From: Clavulina sp. PMI_390 | Lineage: Eukaryota > Basidiomycota > Agaricomycetes > Cantharellales > Hydnaceae | Assembly: GCA_015039315.1 (NCBI GenBank) | Contig: WIDE01000008.1 | Coordinates: forward strand, 69,722 to 133,721 | Reading direction: 5' to 3' | Length of the DNA stretch: 64,000 nucleotides | In this document: positions 13,001 through 25,819 of the stretch, piece by piece | Position numbering within the stretch: the stretch's first letter is position 1 | Layout of the letters: each line of letters opens with the position of its first letter | Made by a program: the position numbers and the translations under genes | The notes under the pieces: generated by a model | Database searches by the model: none | Seen by the model: the letters and a program-made list of their open reading frames with translations, nothing else | What the model was told of the DNA's origin: nothing

Positions 13001-15028
13001 AATGTCGCCTGTTGTGCGCCATCTTGAGCTTCGTCATCATCGGCGTTTGGAGGAACTGACTTCCATGCCTTCGCGAACCCTCGAGAGCATCTGGTGGCCG
13101 TTTGTCCAGCACAAGCCCGTCCAGCCCTCTGATATTACCGTCATTGATAGTGCACACGGCGATCATTTCTCTTCGTTTGGGCCGGCCAGCCCCTCCCCTT
13201 CCGTGTCACAACCCATGCCCCCTGTCCTCACGCAACAGTTCGATGGCTCTGCGTCCTGGTGGACCCAGTGTCTCGGTCATGGGAACCCAGAGATCATGCT
13301 TGCTGCGGCGAGCGCGGCCGGGCGATATGGGCACGTTATTTTCCCCCTCGCGACACACGAGCCTGCTCTCGAGCTCTCAGAACGTCTCCTGGGGCGTCAA
13401 GCCCTGTTACCGAACCAGAACGCGCACCACACTCCAGGGCCAGGAGCAGGTTGGGCAGACAAAGTCTTCTTTAGCGATGACGGGAGTACAGGCATGGAGG
13501 TTGCGCTCAAAATGGCCATTCGCGCATCGGCTTTGCGCTACCCATTCACTACTCCTCGGCAAACTTCCTCCAGCGCCGGTGCAGCGAACCCACTGAAGAA
13601 AGATCGGGAGATTATTGGGATTTCTGGTTCATACCATGGGGACACAATCGGTGCTATGGATGCGTGTGAGGGCGGAGTTTACAATTCTGCTGTTGAGTGG
13701 CATCGCGAGCGTGGCTATTGGTTTGATCCGCCTCGTGTCGAAGTGAACGATGGTGTAGCGGTGGTTCGAATCCCTCAATCATGGAGAATCGATGATGACA
13801 ACAGAGGCTTAACTGAGATTGGTGTGGTAGCCAAGCAGCAGGCTGATGGATCGAGCATAATTGAAACTATGCTGGACAGCTCCAAGTCGGAGGCTTCATC
13901 GCTCGCCCCTTCCTTGCAATGGCTCTATAATGTCCCTGCGCGCCTGGCCTCATCAGACCCTTTCATCGCCCTTTATAAAGCTCATATCACTGAAACACTC
14001 GAGCGGCTTGTCAAAGATGAAAAACGAACGTTTGGCGCATTGGTACTCGAGCCAATCCTCATGGGCGCCGCAGGCATGGTCTGGGTTGATCCCCTCTTCC
14101 AGCGCGTCCTCATCGATATTGTTCGAGAGCGTGAAGATCTATGGGCTCGTGCCAGTGATGGCCTCGTCAATACCGTCCAGCCTCGTCCCCCCGCTTCACT
14201 TTCACCCCCTGCCAACCCTTCACCGGGTCGGCAATGGCGTGGTCTTCCCGTGATATTCGACGAAGTTTTTGTTGGGCTTTATCGCCTAGGCTTCATGACC
14301 TCTTCCTCTGTCCTAGGCACGACACCGGATATCTCAGTGCTTGCTAAGATATTGACGGGTGGGCTCGTTCCAATGAGTGTTACACTCGCGTCGGATTCGA
14401 TTTACGATGCGTTCTGGGCTGAGCAGAAGAAAGATGCGTTACTACATGGGCACAGCTATACGGCACACCCTGTCGGTTGCGCTGTTGCGTGCAAGACGTT
14501 GGAAATCATTGATGACATGAACAGTGGAACAGGGCACGATGGGGCTAACTGGCGTCAGGCAAAGGCTGCCTGGGGCCTGCCCGCCCCTGCGGTGCAGACG
14601 TCGTCAGCTGGTGGCGTTTGGAGCTTATGGGACTTGAACTTTGTTGCCGAGGCCTCTAAATCGCCTTTGGTGGGTTCTGTAATGGCTATGGGCACCGTTC
14701 TCGCCATTGAGCTAAAGGACTCTGCAAATGATGGTGCGTTATGATACCTTCGCATTCATTCCTCACCACAAATCAGCTAATGTTTCTGTTCGTTGATGTC
14801 TCTCCACATAATTTAGGTTATCAGGCATACTCTGCTCAACTATTCCTCCAGAGTGTTCAAAAGAATCTTTCCTCATCACGTAGAAGCGACGATCAGGCGC
14901 AGCCTCTCCTTCCCATGGGGTTACACTTCCGACCCCTTGGGAACGTCGCCTACCTGATGACAAGCTTGAACACGACTGATGAAACCATACGGGCGCTTGA
15001 GAAGGCTCTCCTTTTGTCGTTGAAATAG
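10030..15028 (+). CDS. BioDA: Bifunctional dethiobiotin synthetase / DAPA aminotransferase (BioD-BioA)
   Basis: Fused enzyme for two biotin steps: KAPA to DAPA (PLP aminotransferase, C-terminal) and DAPA to dethiobiotin (ATP-dependent synthetase, N-terminal). Visible exons: 10030-10280, 10562-10694, gap, 11281-11467, 12625-14733, 14817-15028. The BioD part starts MLFAHLRTH and has the P-loop ANTDVGKT, then QLDDPVSPH, FIETAGG|VHSP and ADSRLGGISTT. The BioA part has WWPFVQHK, FDGSASWWTQCLGHGNPE, FFSDDGSTGMEVALKMA, SGSYHGDTIGAMD, the PLP lysine in VLAKILTGG, and GHSYTAHPVGCAVA. An upstream in-frame ATG at 9973 exists, but 10030 fits the family N-terminus. At least one BioD exon is hidden in the 415 N gap. 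The intron splitting ETAGG|VHSP is 1157 nt (11468-12624), far longer than its neighbours. In related fungi the fused protein is generally mitochondrial; no targeting peptide is obvious here. Confidence 0.93.
10828..11242. other. Assembly gap of 415 N inside the biotin gene
   Basis: Unknown bases. The gap removes the middle of the BioD domain, between the exon ending at 10694 and the exon starting at 11281. Reading frames spanning it are artefacts. Confidence 0.99.
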
Positions 15029-15692
15029 CTCTTGTGGTGCCGTGCCTAATGTGCACTCGGCACCCCAGTGGGCTGGATCGTGCGGATCGATTCAATGATC
15101 GTGCTGCGTACTCCCCGCAACCCACCGTCTGAGTTCTCGCGTAGACCAAGGCTGAATATTCATATTATGCATTCGATTCTACTGCGGAAATGGGGCATGA
15201 TCGGAGCGGTTGCACTGGTGATGAGAAGGAGAGTCATGAGGCGCTGATGCCCGTACAGGGTTCTATATAGTAGGGTGGTGCCGTTTGGCGCTCATTCCTC
15301 AAGTGTGAACTTTCCGCTAGAATCTTGATACAACGCATGGATCCGAATGGCCGCGTCCTGGGCGGCGCTCAAAGTCAAATCATTGTTGAATCTGATGATA
15401 TGTATGCACACTGCTGTCGCCACTGGTGGATGATTGCAAATCCAAGGTTTGGCCAGTCTTGTTTGTGATTTAGGAAAGAATCTTGTATTCTGTCGGGTCG
15501 TGCATTCGCGCGCACCGAAGGTTCATGGTCCATGCCGGTTTTTCGGTCAGGCTCGTCTGAGTAGAGACGTAAATCCGCAACTCACTACAACAAATCTGAA
15601 TCTTTTGTGAAAACGACATTATTATTTAGCTTCATACATGGGGGCTCTAAGGGACCCAAGGGGAATTGGGTTCCGCCTATTACTGCATCGTA
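15029..15692. other. Convergent intergenic region
   Basis: Lies between the 3' ends of the biotin gene and the DHFR gene. It should hold both terminators. No ORF or repeat of note was seen. Confidence 0.5.
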
Positions 15693-16577
<885 letters not shown>

Positions 16578-16722
16578 TCACGTTTGAGGACTTTTGGAAA
16601 AGGGATTTAGGTTCGAGATCAATCGATGATTTCCTAATCACACCATCCAAGACATATGAACCAAAATTATTGACTTTACACCAGGCAGATTTATTAGGAC
16701 TGTCCAAGACCACCAAGTGAAG

Positions 16723-16728
16723 ACGCGT
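16723..16728. promoter_or_regulatory. MCB (ACGCGT) motif upstream of DHFR
   Basis: Exact MluI cell-cycle box, palindromic, 191 bp upstream of the DHFR start and 105 bp upstream of the S11 start. In yeasts such boxes bind MBF and drive G1/S transcription. About 15 chance matches are expected in 64 kb, so a single hit is weak evidence by itself. Confidence 0.4.
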
Positions 16729-16769
16729 TGTTTGGATTTGTGCAGGCGGGAGTCAACAAGGCCAAACGT

Positions 16770-16777
16770 TTTGGCGC
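16770..16777 (+). promoter_or_regulatory. E2F-like TTTGGCGC motif
   Basis: Matches the E2F consensus TTTSGCGC. It lies 238 bp from the DHFR start, close to a CACGTG box at 16784-16789. DHFR is a classic E2F target in animals, but fungi use MBF/SBF instead, so the function is inference. Confidence 0.3.
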
Positions 16778-16832
16778 CTAGGTCACGTGCAGAACTACTA
16801 ACCCAACAGCATTTCCGGAAAGGCCTGCAGCA

Positions 16833-17684
16833 ATGTCTGAGCAGGTCAGACCCTTGAGCTATCTCTCAGCAACCAGCAGCGTCTTGATATGTCATTCGTT
16901 TCCGCTAGATCGAGCGTCACTACCAAAAGCAGCACCTCTTCCAGAATGCTAAGGCAAAAGGTTCTTACCCGCCAACCACTTGACGATCTCTACAATTGTG
17001 TTACGACTGGTTGGCTCATTACGATTCTATCTTTTGCTGTTATCTCCGCATAGTTGGTGTGAAGGTGACCAAGACTCGCCGGTGGTACAAGGATGTCGGT
17101 CTTGGGTTCAAGACTCCCGCCGAGGCGATCAACGGCACTTACATCGGTGCGTGTATTATTATCAAGATTGGGCCTACGATCCAATCGCTCACCAAATATC
17201 ATATGTGTAGACAAGAAGTGCCCCTTCACGAGCGATGTCTCGATTCGTGGCCGTATCTTGACTGGCAAGGTTGTGTCCACCAAAATGACCCGTACTATCA
17301 TCATCCGACGGGACTACCTCCACTACATCCCCAAGTATAGTGCGTCGCGGCCGCTCGATAAACCCATACCTCGAAAGTTACTGACTGGCATTTTAACAAC
17401 TCTTGGGGATAGACCGTTACGAAAAGCGCCACCGCAACCTGGCTGCACACGTCTCGCCTGCTTTCCGTGTCGAGATTGGTGATGTAGTAACTGTTGGTAC
17501 GTACTGCGTCTTCCTCTCCCTCCATCCCCTGCGCGGACCGCCCCCGCTGTCCAGTATTAGGTTACTGACAGACAATCTCTTCTTGTAATCAGGTCAATGC
17601 CGACCACTGTCGAAGACAGTCCGATTCAACGTGCTGCGCGTGATGAGGAGCAAGGCTGCGTCCAAGGAGTTCACCAAGTTCTAG
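16833..17684 (+). CDS. RPS11: 40S ribosomal protein S11 (uS17)
   Basis: Six exons: 16833-16844, 16909-16960, 17054-17146, 17211-17339, 17413-17496 and 17593-17684, giving 153 residues (family about 155). The first exon codes only MSEQ. Diagnostic blocks are [85 protein letters not shown] and the C-terminal [12 protein letters not shown]. It is a structural protein of the small cytosolic ribosomal subunit binding 18S rRNA. Four of five introns interrupt a codon after its first base (phase 1). The many small introns are normal for ribosomal protein genes in Agaricomycetes. The gene is divergent from DHFR. Confidence 0.97.
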
Positions 17685-18093
17685 GTTGCTGGGACTATGA
17701 TTTCTCTTTTACTCGCATTCCATTATTGTGTATACTGGCCACACCTTACGCATATGCATCATGCACATATCATCAATTTTGAGAGGGCTGATCACGCGAG
17801 ACTATTTACTGCATGCGGTTTTGATATAAATGAAGAGGCGAATTGGATTATCTGAGACCCGTCCGAGGAGACAATGTTTGGGAAAGTCTAATAAGAAAGG
17901 CACAGAAGAAGGCAGCGCAGAATGTTCAATGTTCATATTGCGGGCAGTTGCCGCTTGTTTGTCAACGTTCAGCGCACTGAGCACACGCTGACTTTATCCT
18001 CGCCAGTTTCAAGCACAAGGCGCCTATTCGTTGACGTCATCTCCACCGTGCTCTCGACGCCCGCTCCCCTATCCTACTCGCTTGCTTTCGTAA
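17685..18093. other. Short intergenic region S11 to PPZ
   Basis: A 409 bp tandem spacer that holds the S11 3' UTR and the phosphatase promoter. No further feature was seen. Confidence 0.5.
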
Positions 18094-19793
18094 ATGGGCC
18101 AAGCAGGTAGCCTGCCCAAGAAGGTCAAAGGCTCCGGAAAGCATGCGAACGGCAATGGCCACGATGGACACGACCATGGCGACGGAACCCCGCCTCATAA
18201 TTCAGACGATGCTCCACCTGCGAGTGTGAGTCGAGGCACCGGAAGCCGCGCCCACCGCAAGGCGGCTCGAGGCAACAAGACTGCTCGCGATCCATCACCG
18301 CCGCCTGCCCCGCCAGACGCCAACAATACCCTAACGCCCAACGACGAAGATGAAGAGGCACCGAGTACCCCACTTATGCAGCCCACTGGCCTCGCCATTC
18401 CCGGAACATCCAATCGCTCCCCTTCAGCCCACTCCCCCTCCCTGCAACCCTCTCCCCTACCCTCTCCATCTGCCAACATCACACAACCTCCCCTTGAACG
18501 CGATGTGTCTTCCTCCTATACCACCATACTTTCCAATTCCGGCACTGGAACCAGTGTGCCCGCTCTCTCACCGCTCGCCGGCGCATCCCCCGGCCAGTCA
18601 AAGTCATTCGACGTAGATGATATGATTAACCGTCTGCTCGAAGTGGGGTATAGCGGCAAGATCAGCAAATCTGTCTGCCTGAAAAACGCAGAAATCACAG
18701 CGCTGTGTATGGCGGCTAGAGACATATTTCTTGCGCAGCCAACACTTATTGAGCTCAGTCCTCCCGTTAACGTCGCAGGAGACGTTCATGGGCAGTACTC
18801 TGATCTCATTCGTCTCTTTGAGATGTGTGGATTCCCCCCAAGCGCCAACTATCTCTTCCTGGGGGATTACGTCGACCGAGGGAAGCAGAGCTTGGAAGTG
18901 ATCCTTCTCCTGCTCTGCTACAAAGTCAAGTACCCAGAGAACTTCTTCCTGCTACGAGGAAACCATGAATGCGCAAATGTTACAAGAGGTAAAGCATATA
19001 TTGTGCTCTTTTTCGTAAACTTCATTCTGATTCTAGTCGGTTCATCGCCCCCCCTATACAGTCTACGGCTTCTATGACGAATGCAAGCGACGGTGTAACA
19101 TCAAAATATGGAAGACCTTTGTTGATGTCTTCAACTGTCTACCAATTGCAGCCGTTGTGGCCTCGAAAATCTTCTGCGTTCACGGGGGGTTATCCCCTTC
19201 AATGAACTCTCTCGAGGACATCAAGAAGATCCAACGGCCGACGGACGTACCTGACTTTGGCCTTCTCAACGACCTCCTCTGGTCCGATCCAAGCGATACC
19301 GCCCTCGACTGGGAAGACAATGAACGCGGAGTCAGCTACTGCTTCGGAAAGGCGGTCATCAACCAGTTCTTAGCACGGTATGACATGGATCTAATATGTC
19401 GAGCACATATGGTAGTCGAGGACGGCTATGAGTTTTGGAACGACCGGACTCTTGTAACTGTTTTCAGTGCGCCCAACTATTGCGGAGGTGAGCACTTGTA
19501 CCGACACCACAAATTATTTCAAGACTACGAGTGTCTGGTGGCTGATCTGTTCGGTTCCCATGTTCTTTTTTGTCACATCTCAGAATTCGATAACTATGGT
19601 GCATGCATGAATGTATCAGAAGAATTACTTTGTGCTTTCGAGCTCCTCAAGGTTCGTCAATCACTCCTGATGTTGTAAAGGGACCCCCAACTGACAGCGG
19701 CTTCTATAGCCTCTGGATGGTGCTGCTCTCAGAAAAGAGATGAACAAAGCCAAGCGAAAACGGCAGGAAATGCAGGCCATCAAGCCTGCATAA
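18094..19793 (+). CDS. PPZ1: Serine/threonine protein phosphatase, PPZ type
   Basis: Four exons: 18094-18988, 19062-19487, 19584-19651 and 19710-19793, giving 490 residues. The N-terminus MGQAGS is a likely N-myristoylation signal, as in yeast Ppz1/2. The first 170 residues are a low-complexity S/P/T/H-rich tail, shorter than in budding yeast. The catalytic PP1-like domain follows with the metal and active-site motifs [12 protein letters not shown] (GDxHG), LGDYVDRG (GDxxDRG), LLRGNHECA (RGNHE), [15 protein letters not shown] and APNYCGEFDN. PPZ phosphatases act on salt and K+ homeostasis and cell integrity at the cell periphery and are held by Hal3-like subunits. The extended N-terminus with Gly2 is why I prefer PPZ over the PP1 catalytic subunit Glc7. 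Confidence 0.93.
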
Positions 19794-20515
19794 GCATACT
19801 CCCTACGCTTCCACGCTCCAAACGTCGCCTGCGGTTTCCTACTTCCCTAGAGATCGCATGAAGGGACCACCACCGCGATAGGTCAGGAGAGCAGGTCGTG
19901 CCCACCCGCTTTTATCGTATGGTTTCTTATCGGCGCCATGTTTTATATTTCTTTCAACGCAACTCGATACGATGGACGTGCTAGTCTCATGTTGTTATAC
20001 GCGCCCTAGGATTCCTTGTATCGAGTGGAGGCGGCCTCGTTCACACTGCTGTCAGGTGTACCCTTCTACGTTATACATTCTTTTGTCTTGCTTCACTATT
20101 CCCAACCATCCCGGTCTCTATTCGCGTTTCTCCCTGTTCTCACTAGCCTGCTCGTTTGTTCCGATCCCCTCTTCCAGGTATACAAGCTGTTCTCTTTTTA
20201 ACTGTTGCCGTTTATGTCCAACTATCGTTCTTCGTCGCTCTTGATCCTCTCTATCTCCGTTGGTCTCGCCTACGTATGCAGTAATAGTAACGGGCCACTC
20301 CAGTAGTCTAGTGCCGTTTCATAATCCAACCCGTGATCAACATGGTGCAGTCATTGAATAACGAACCGGTAGATTCCAAAACCCGAGTAAATGAAGGAGT
20401 GAGTGTACACGATCCATGTATGAAAGTTCAGACAAGAAGCCCACAAAGTCACCAGCATTGGTGCTATCGCTAACACATAAATTAATGACCAATTGATGAC
20501 AAGATATGCACTGGA
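19794..20515. other. Convergent intergenic region
   Basis: Lies between the 3' ends of the PPZ gene and the glycosyltransferase gene. It is pyrimidine-rich at 20080-20230. No gene was recognised. Confidence 0.5.
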
Positions 20516-22867
20516 TCAATCGATGAGCGTAAGTCGGGGGTCCATTCCTCTCGCCCCTCTCTGGTTTACGACACCTCCCGCTACACTACTCATCGCGTGT
20601 GCATAGAAGTAAGCGGCCTGGGCCATGATGCTCTGTTCTACCAAAGCCAGGACATCGGTGTAGAGGAGGGGCCATCCAACGAGCCTGCGATCCTCTGGAT
20701 GGAGGAGGTCGGCGATGAGTACACCACCCTGCGAGCGAATATATTCAAGCCCCGCAGGATCGCGCTCGTCAGTCGCAATGTAGAACCTAGAAAGGGGTAG
20801 ATTGGGGACAGGCGATCCGCACCAAAAGAATCGTTAGCGAGTAGGTTCATGGATATTGTAAGCGAGGGATACGTACTTATCACCATCATGGGGAGGCTCC
20901 TTGCCCAGGAAGGTCTGGTCAGGCTTGACAAACGGAATATCTCCCACTTTGAAGTGGCTTCCATCGGTAACGATCTGACGGATCTTCTTAGCGCCAGTTT
21001 CCAGTCGGCTCTTAACGCGAGCAATGTGCTTTTCGACAGTATTCTCCATAGCCCAAGAGAGACGGACGACTGGGTGGCAAAGAGGGTGCGAGTCAGTAGT
21101 CGTTCTGGGTATCATCAATAAGTATGGACGTACAGTCGCCCCGACGCATGTGACCGGCCATCCACATCCTCCCATTATTCAGCTTTAACATTCTTTGGGC
21201 AATACGTTGAGCTAGCTGTTCAATAGGAGGGATGTGTACCATCCCGTGAAGCACGAGATCTGCAAAGTTGTTTCGAGCGGGGATGCTACTGAAGCGCAGC
21301 GAGCCCTAGACAAACCGAGGGGGGACGATGAGTGACAGGTTCGAGCTTTCAGGAATAGTACAAAAGGCGCACAGGTTTACGATACAGGTGGGTCTCACCC
21401 TCGAGAAGAAGCACCTTCTCCGTGCGGTGATCATAATCATCGATTAATCCTTTGAGGGAGCTGATGGGAGCTAGTTGTTTGATCGGCTCAACGACGCTCT
21501 TGAGGTAATCCATCCCAAGACTAGAGCAAAAAGTATGCCTTTAGGAAAGGAATGATAAAGACAGGGGCCGATAATCACTTACGCTCCAGCGAAGGTATGC
21601 AACACCGCGAACCCGTGATCCTCGATGATTTTCTCCAGTTCTTCCTGGGTATCCCACTTGGCCAAAGGCTCCAAGTTCACCTTGGTCATGTCGTCTAGTG
21701 TAAGCACCAGGTCGTCACCCTTCAGTTGCATAAGCTTCTCCGTCACGGGTCCTTCGACTGTCGACCCACTGGCGTATGGAGGCAACTTGTCCACGCGAAC
21801 AATGCCTTTAGGATCATACTCGTGGTTGGGTATGGTGCCTAGAGTCGGGTGTTGTGGGCCCGAGTGGTAAACTTCACGATTCCAAGCACCGTTTGACCCT
21901 TCCAAGGAGGGGCTCAGTTCTTGCAGAGTGAGGTATTCCGCCACTGTAACAGTCGGCGAATATTTTCTCATGCGACGGAGGTCAAGCATAACGTCAATAG
22001 GAATCTTCCATCCCCTGTAGAAGTAGACGGCGGTCACTTGGAGTATTAGGTAGTTTCGGCCCGTTTCACGCACATTTGTTCCTCAATCGGTAGCTCACGC
22101 CATTCGCCCCACCCAATAGCGTCTCCTCGATTCACCATTTCAGCGAAGGAAGCACAGACAGTTCTGGAAGCAGGATGTAGAAATTAGCGAGACGTTCCCA
22201 ATCGAGCAAGCAGGAGACTAGCTCACATGTTCCATTCGCAAGCACGGGCGTAGACGAAGGAGGGCAAGACGAGAGTTCTGTTGAGCAGATTGGCATGCAG
22301 CAAGCTAGTTTCGATGATGTATCGCATCTATAACATAATAGCGGGTGAGCGTTGCCCGACAAAACGGAAGCGCGCTAAACTTACGTTATTCCACCCGAGC
22401 CCCAGACTCCAGTCCCGTACGTAGTAACCCTTCGTGCCCTCAACCATTGTCCGTATTTTATCCATGGTCCACTCGTCCTCGCCCTCCTCGACGTATTGAC
22501 CGAGGCCAGGGCGGATATATGACGTGGAGCCGCCAAGCCCATCCTCATCAAGTGTCGAAGGTGGAGGGCAGCTTGCGGTGCTTCCGTGTCCAGTGGTCCC
22601 AGCAGGACCCTTGCTATCATACGAGGCGTCTCCAGTGTTGGACCACCAGTCTTTGATGTTGGATGGCCCGAGTGAGTCTGGATGGTTGGGTGGTGAACCG
22701 GGTGCAAACCCGAAGGTGAAGATGAGGTGGAAGATGATGCCGGATGCTGCGGCTATCCCAACGAATGTGAGGAGGCTCCTTCTCCGTGATGGTGGTCCTG
22801 AGGAACCAGTAGTGATGGGTTGGGGGATAGGAGACGATGCGTCTCGGGGTAGTAATTGATATGACAT
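20516..22867 (-). CDS. O-fucosyltransferase-like type II membrane protein
   Basis: Eight exons on the minus strand: 22867-22385, 22327-22227, 22163-22074, 22014-21583, 21520-21373, 21305-21134, 21069-20877 and 20786-20516, giving 629 residues. A short cytosolic head (basic PSRRRS) is followed by a signal anchor, about residues 33-55 (LLTFVGIAAASGIIFHLIF). Luminal blocks are KGYYVRDWSLGLGWNN, MRYIIETSLLHANLLNRTLV, VLLLEGETHLYR, MAGHMRRGDF, and near the end FYIATDERDPAGLEYI. The HxRRGD and ATDE motifs are those of GDP-fucose-dependent O-fucosyltransferase-superfamily folds (GT65/GT68 and relatives), so a Golgi or ER glycosyltransferase is inferred. The donor sugar and acceptor are not known from sequence. 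A lineage-specific fungal function is possible, since fungi lack the EGF/TSR substrates of animals. Confidence 0.8.
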
Positions 22868-23449
22868 TATCTGGACAATTGAGGAAAGTTTTCTGTCAGG
22901 GAAGACTGTGGACGGAGATGGAGAGCGTTATGACCAACAGAAGGGAGTGTGTGGTTATGGGGGTAAAGCTCTGAAAAAGGCGGGGTGCCTGACGTTGATA
23001 TGGCTGAACCGTCACTGTCGGGGGAACGGGAAAAGTCTCGGAGTGACAACGCGTCAAGCGTCGGAATGTTCCTTGAGCCCCGCCGAGTAGATCAGATTAC
23101 AGTTTAGATGAAGACGCGAATAAGAAGAGACGGTGTGTGGTGTTCTGAGGCACCAACGCACACAAACGGAAAGTCGAAACCGATGGTTGCCAAATAAAGT
23201 GCTCCAAAATCAAAACTGCGCCAAACAGGAGCCCAGGCGGCAGGAACGTGGCGGCAGCTTCAAGAATCTAGCGAATATCAAATATAGCTACACATGAGGA
23301 GAAATCGAGATAGGAATATTTGCAACCATCATCGCGCAAGAAAATCGGTGCATTTCATTACAATTTGACAACGAGAGTCGAGGAGAGGCAGGACAAGTGA
23401 ACAAAAATGGCATCGCCAGGATGTGAAAATGAGCGAAAATAAAGGGAAC
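22868..23449. other. Promoter region of the O-fucosyltransferase-like gene
   Basis: 582 bp between two minus-strand genes. It contains one ACGCGT near 23049. No other feature was seen. Confidence 0.4.
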
Positions 23450-25105
23450 TTATGACAAATCCTTGCGCGTGGACCTCCCGCCGCCATGAAGGTCGACCTC
23501 TTGTGGCGTGCATGGTCGACCACTCTGGTACAGCCCAGAGCTGGATATACTAGCCTTCGACAGCTCGGGACCAGCATGATTCCAACTTTCTCTCGAACTA
23601 TAGGAGGATCGGCTCATGCTGGAGCCCGTTGAGGATGCGTAAGACAAGGCTGAATTGGTGGTGTCGGCAGAGCGGATGGTCCCCGCGGAAAGAGTGGTGC
23701 TGGTAGTGCTAGCTTTACTAGAGGACCTCTCGCGACATGAACTCCCTAAACCCGGCGTAGCGTACAGTGCCAAATAGGCGTCCAAGGTCACGGTTCTGCG
23801 ATACTTTATGTCAGTCGTTGGAAAATGTGGAGAAAGGGGGGCAACAACTGACGGGGCTGTTCCGGGCCCAGATTCCTCGTATACAGTATTTGGACGGTGT
23901 CTATGTCGACATCTTGGATCCACGTAGTCCATTAGCTGTTCGTTATCTATAGTATACCAGAGTGACAAAGACTTGCCTGTAGCCACGGTGATCCTCAATC
24001 GGGACTTCATCCTCTTCATCACTCTCTAGCGCAGTGTATTCAAGTTCCAGAACAGAATCGCAATCACCAGCAAGGGTTTCACCGTCACTTCCATTCGAGA
24101 CCAGCGTGACACTGGAACCCCACGATTCAGTCGACGAAGAAGACCTCGCCGACCCATGGGAGCGAATGCTGCTAGTATCCACGAGCGTCGTCTGACTTGA
24201 TGCGGCATCCTGTAACCCAAGCAGAGTGTTTGCAAGTCCATACATGGCGCCTGCGATTCTGGGATATTTATTGTTAATTGGCGGTGGTAAACCTTTGAGC
24301 CCGAACGCATGTGATGGGGTCATAAAAGTAGAGATTCCAGAACGCGTCGGCGACGCCATGGTAGGAGCATTATCCTGGATGAGCCCGCTTGGCGGGTTGA
24401 GGAGAGCAACTCGCATTCTCTGCATATGTTTAAGTATGTGAGACAACCCTGGGTGATGCCTCGCAGCGCGGTCATACATAAGGTGTGGCAGAGATTTGCA
24501 CACCCTTTCAAAATTGAATCCTCGAGACCGTAGCATTTGCTGGACTAAAGGGTTGGCCGAAGTAAGGAATTCGATGTCATAGCCATCAGCCCATTTGAAG
24601 CGCGCGGCAGCGGTGGTGATCTTAGATACTAGCAGGTCCGTGAGTGGCATGAATGGGAGGGATCTCGAGGAGCTCGAGTTACTATCTGTGACAGTAATAG
24701 GGTACGCCGAGTGCATGATTGACTGAGTCGGGACAATGATGTCAAGTCCAATGTAGTCGCACCAGAGGCCGCGCAGCTATGAAGATCAACTGTTGAGATT
24801 GGAAAATGATTGCATAGGAGAAAAGCCCTCACATTGTCGCTGGTAGATTGATCGAAGGCTTCAAAGTCTCGTCGCCTGAGGAGGGCTTCGCGTATGAACT
24901 CCATGTCCTTCTTCCCCCCGGGTAAACAGATCTCGATATCGACATCGCGACTTTTCCTTGCTGCTCCCAGGACCACTAGCTGGTAGCCACCCATGAAAAC
25001 GTGTTTCAATCCAAGACTTGTCAACAAAGTGTCAACCATAATGCAAGCATGTTCAATCTGTTGAGATTCTGTGGCACCGGGATTATCCATAGTCGAGGGT
25101 GTCAA
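23450..25105 (-). CDS. Nucleotidyltransferase-fold hypothetical protein
   Basis: Three exons: 25105-24833, 24776-23977 and 23795-23450, giving 472 residues. The N-terminal 90 residues carry MGGYQLVVLGAARKSRDVDIEI. I read this as the G-G/S...DxD pattern of the minimal polymerase-beta nucleotidyltransferase fold (DVDIE acidic pair), followed by a helical part with KITTAAARFKWADGYDI. The last 200 residues are serine-rich, acidic and probably disordered. The second intron appears to be GC-AG (GCAAGT donor at 23976, 181 nt long); it joins HRGYR to TVTLDAYLALY in frame. An alternative in-frame reading through this region changes the tail. Many basidiomycetes have such orphan proteins, and the substrate is unknown. 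The gene is divergent from GCP2. Confidence 0.65.
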
Positions 25106-25819
25106 GAAGGCTGGAAAAGAGGGTGAAGGTAGAGCTAGTGAGCGTGGAGTACGACAATACTAATGAGGCGCAATCCGTCCAGCTGGGGATAAGGTTGCGC
25201 GTCGCTGATCAGTGACGAGACGCCGCGACCCCATGGTCAGGCTCATCTTTATATCAAGAAGATCTTGTGTGGTCGGGGGTCGAGTTAACAAAAGAATCGA
25301 TGCGGGGAGGAGACAAAGACACTTTAGCTATTGTGGCACTCTGCCTCGTGGGCCATGACGTCCATGAATCAGCAGATCGGATTAACACGACAGTATGAAG
25401 ACGATTTTGGCACGCCTGTGAGGTGTTAATTTTCAGGCAGTTCAGGCAAGGAAGGTTTCCACCGGCAGCCACAATACGCATACCGTGATTACTGCTGCCT
25501 CATTGAAAGATTCACTCCATCGCGTTATTTGCCAGTATTCCAAAACACCGTACGATAGCACTCACAGAGAGGTAGGGCGGTTCTTCAAATCGCATGGGTG
25601 GAGAGACGATGCGGAGGTTCCAACCATGTCCACGTCTGAGCACGGTCTTTACAAGATTCAGTGCCATGTAAGGTGGATAGACGTCCACGAGCACATTTCC
25701 AGACGCATGTAAGGGTATCATGGAGTATATTTTTAACTTCTGGCTAAAAATGAGAGGCAGCGGATGAGGGAATGTTGATCCTTGTGGTGACTGCTTTGCC
25801 ACTGTTGACGTTGTCCTCG
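25106..25819. other. Divergent promoter region
   Basis: 714 bp between the starts of the nucleotidyltransferase-fold gene and the GCP2 gene. No ORF or recognisable site was seen. Confidence 0.4.

Noticed and set aside
13760..13785. GGTTCGAATCCC, a T-arm-like sequence
   Set aside because: It lies inside the conserved BioA coding exon and does not form a cloverleaf.
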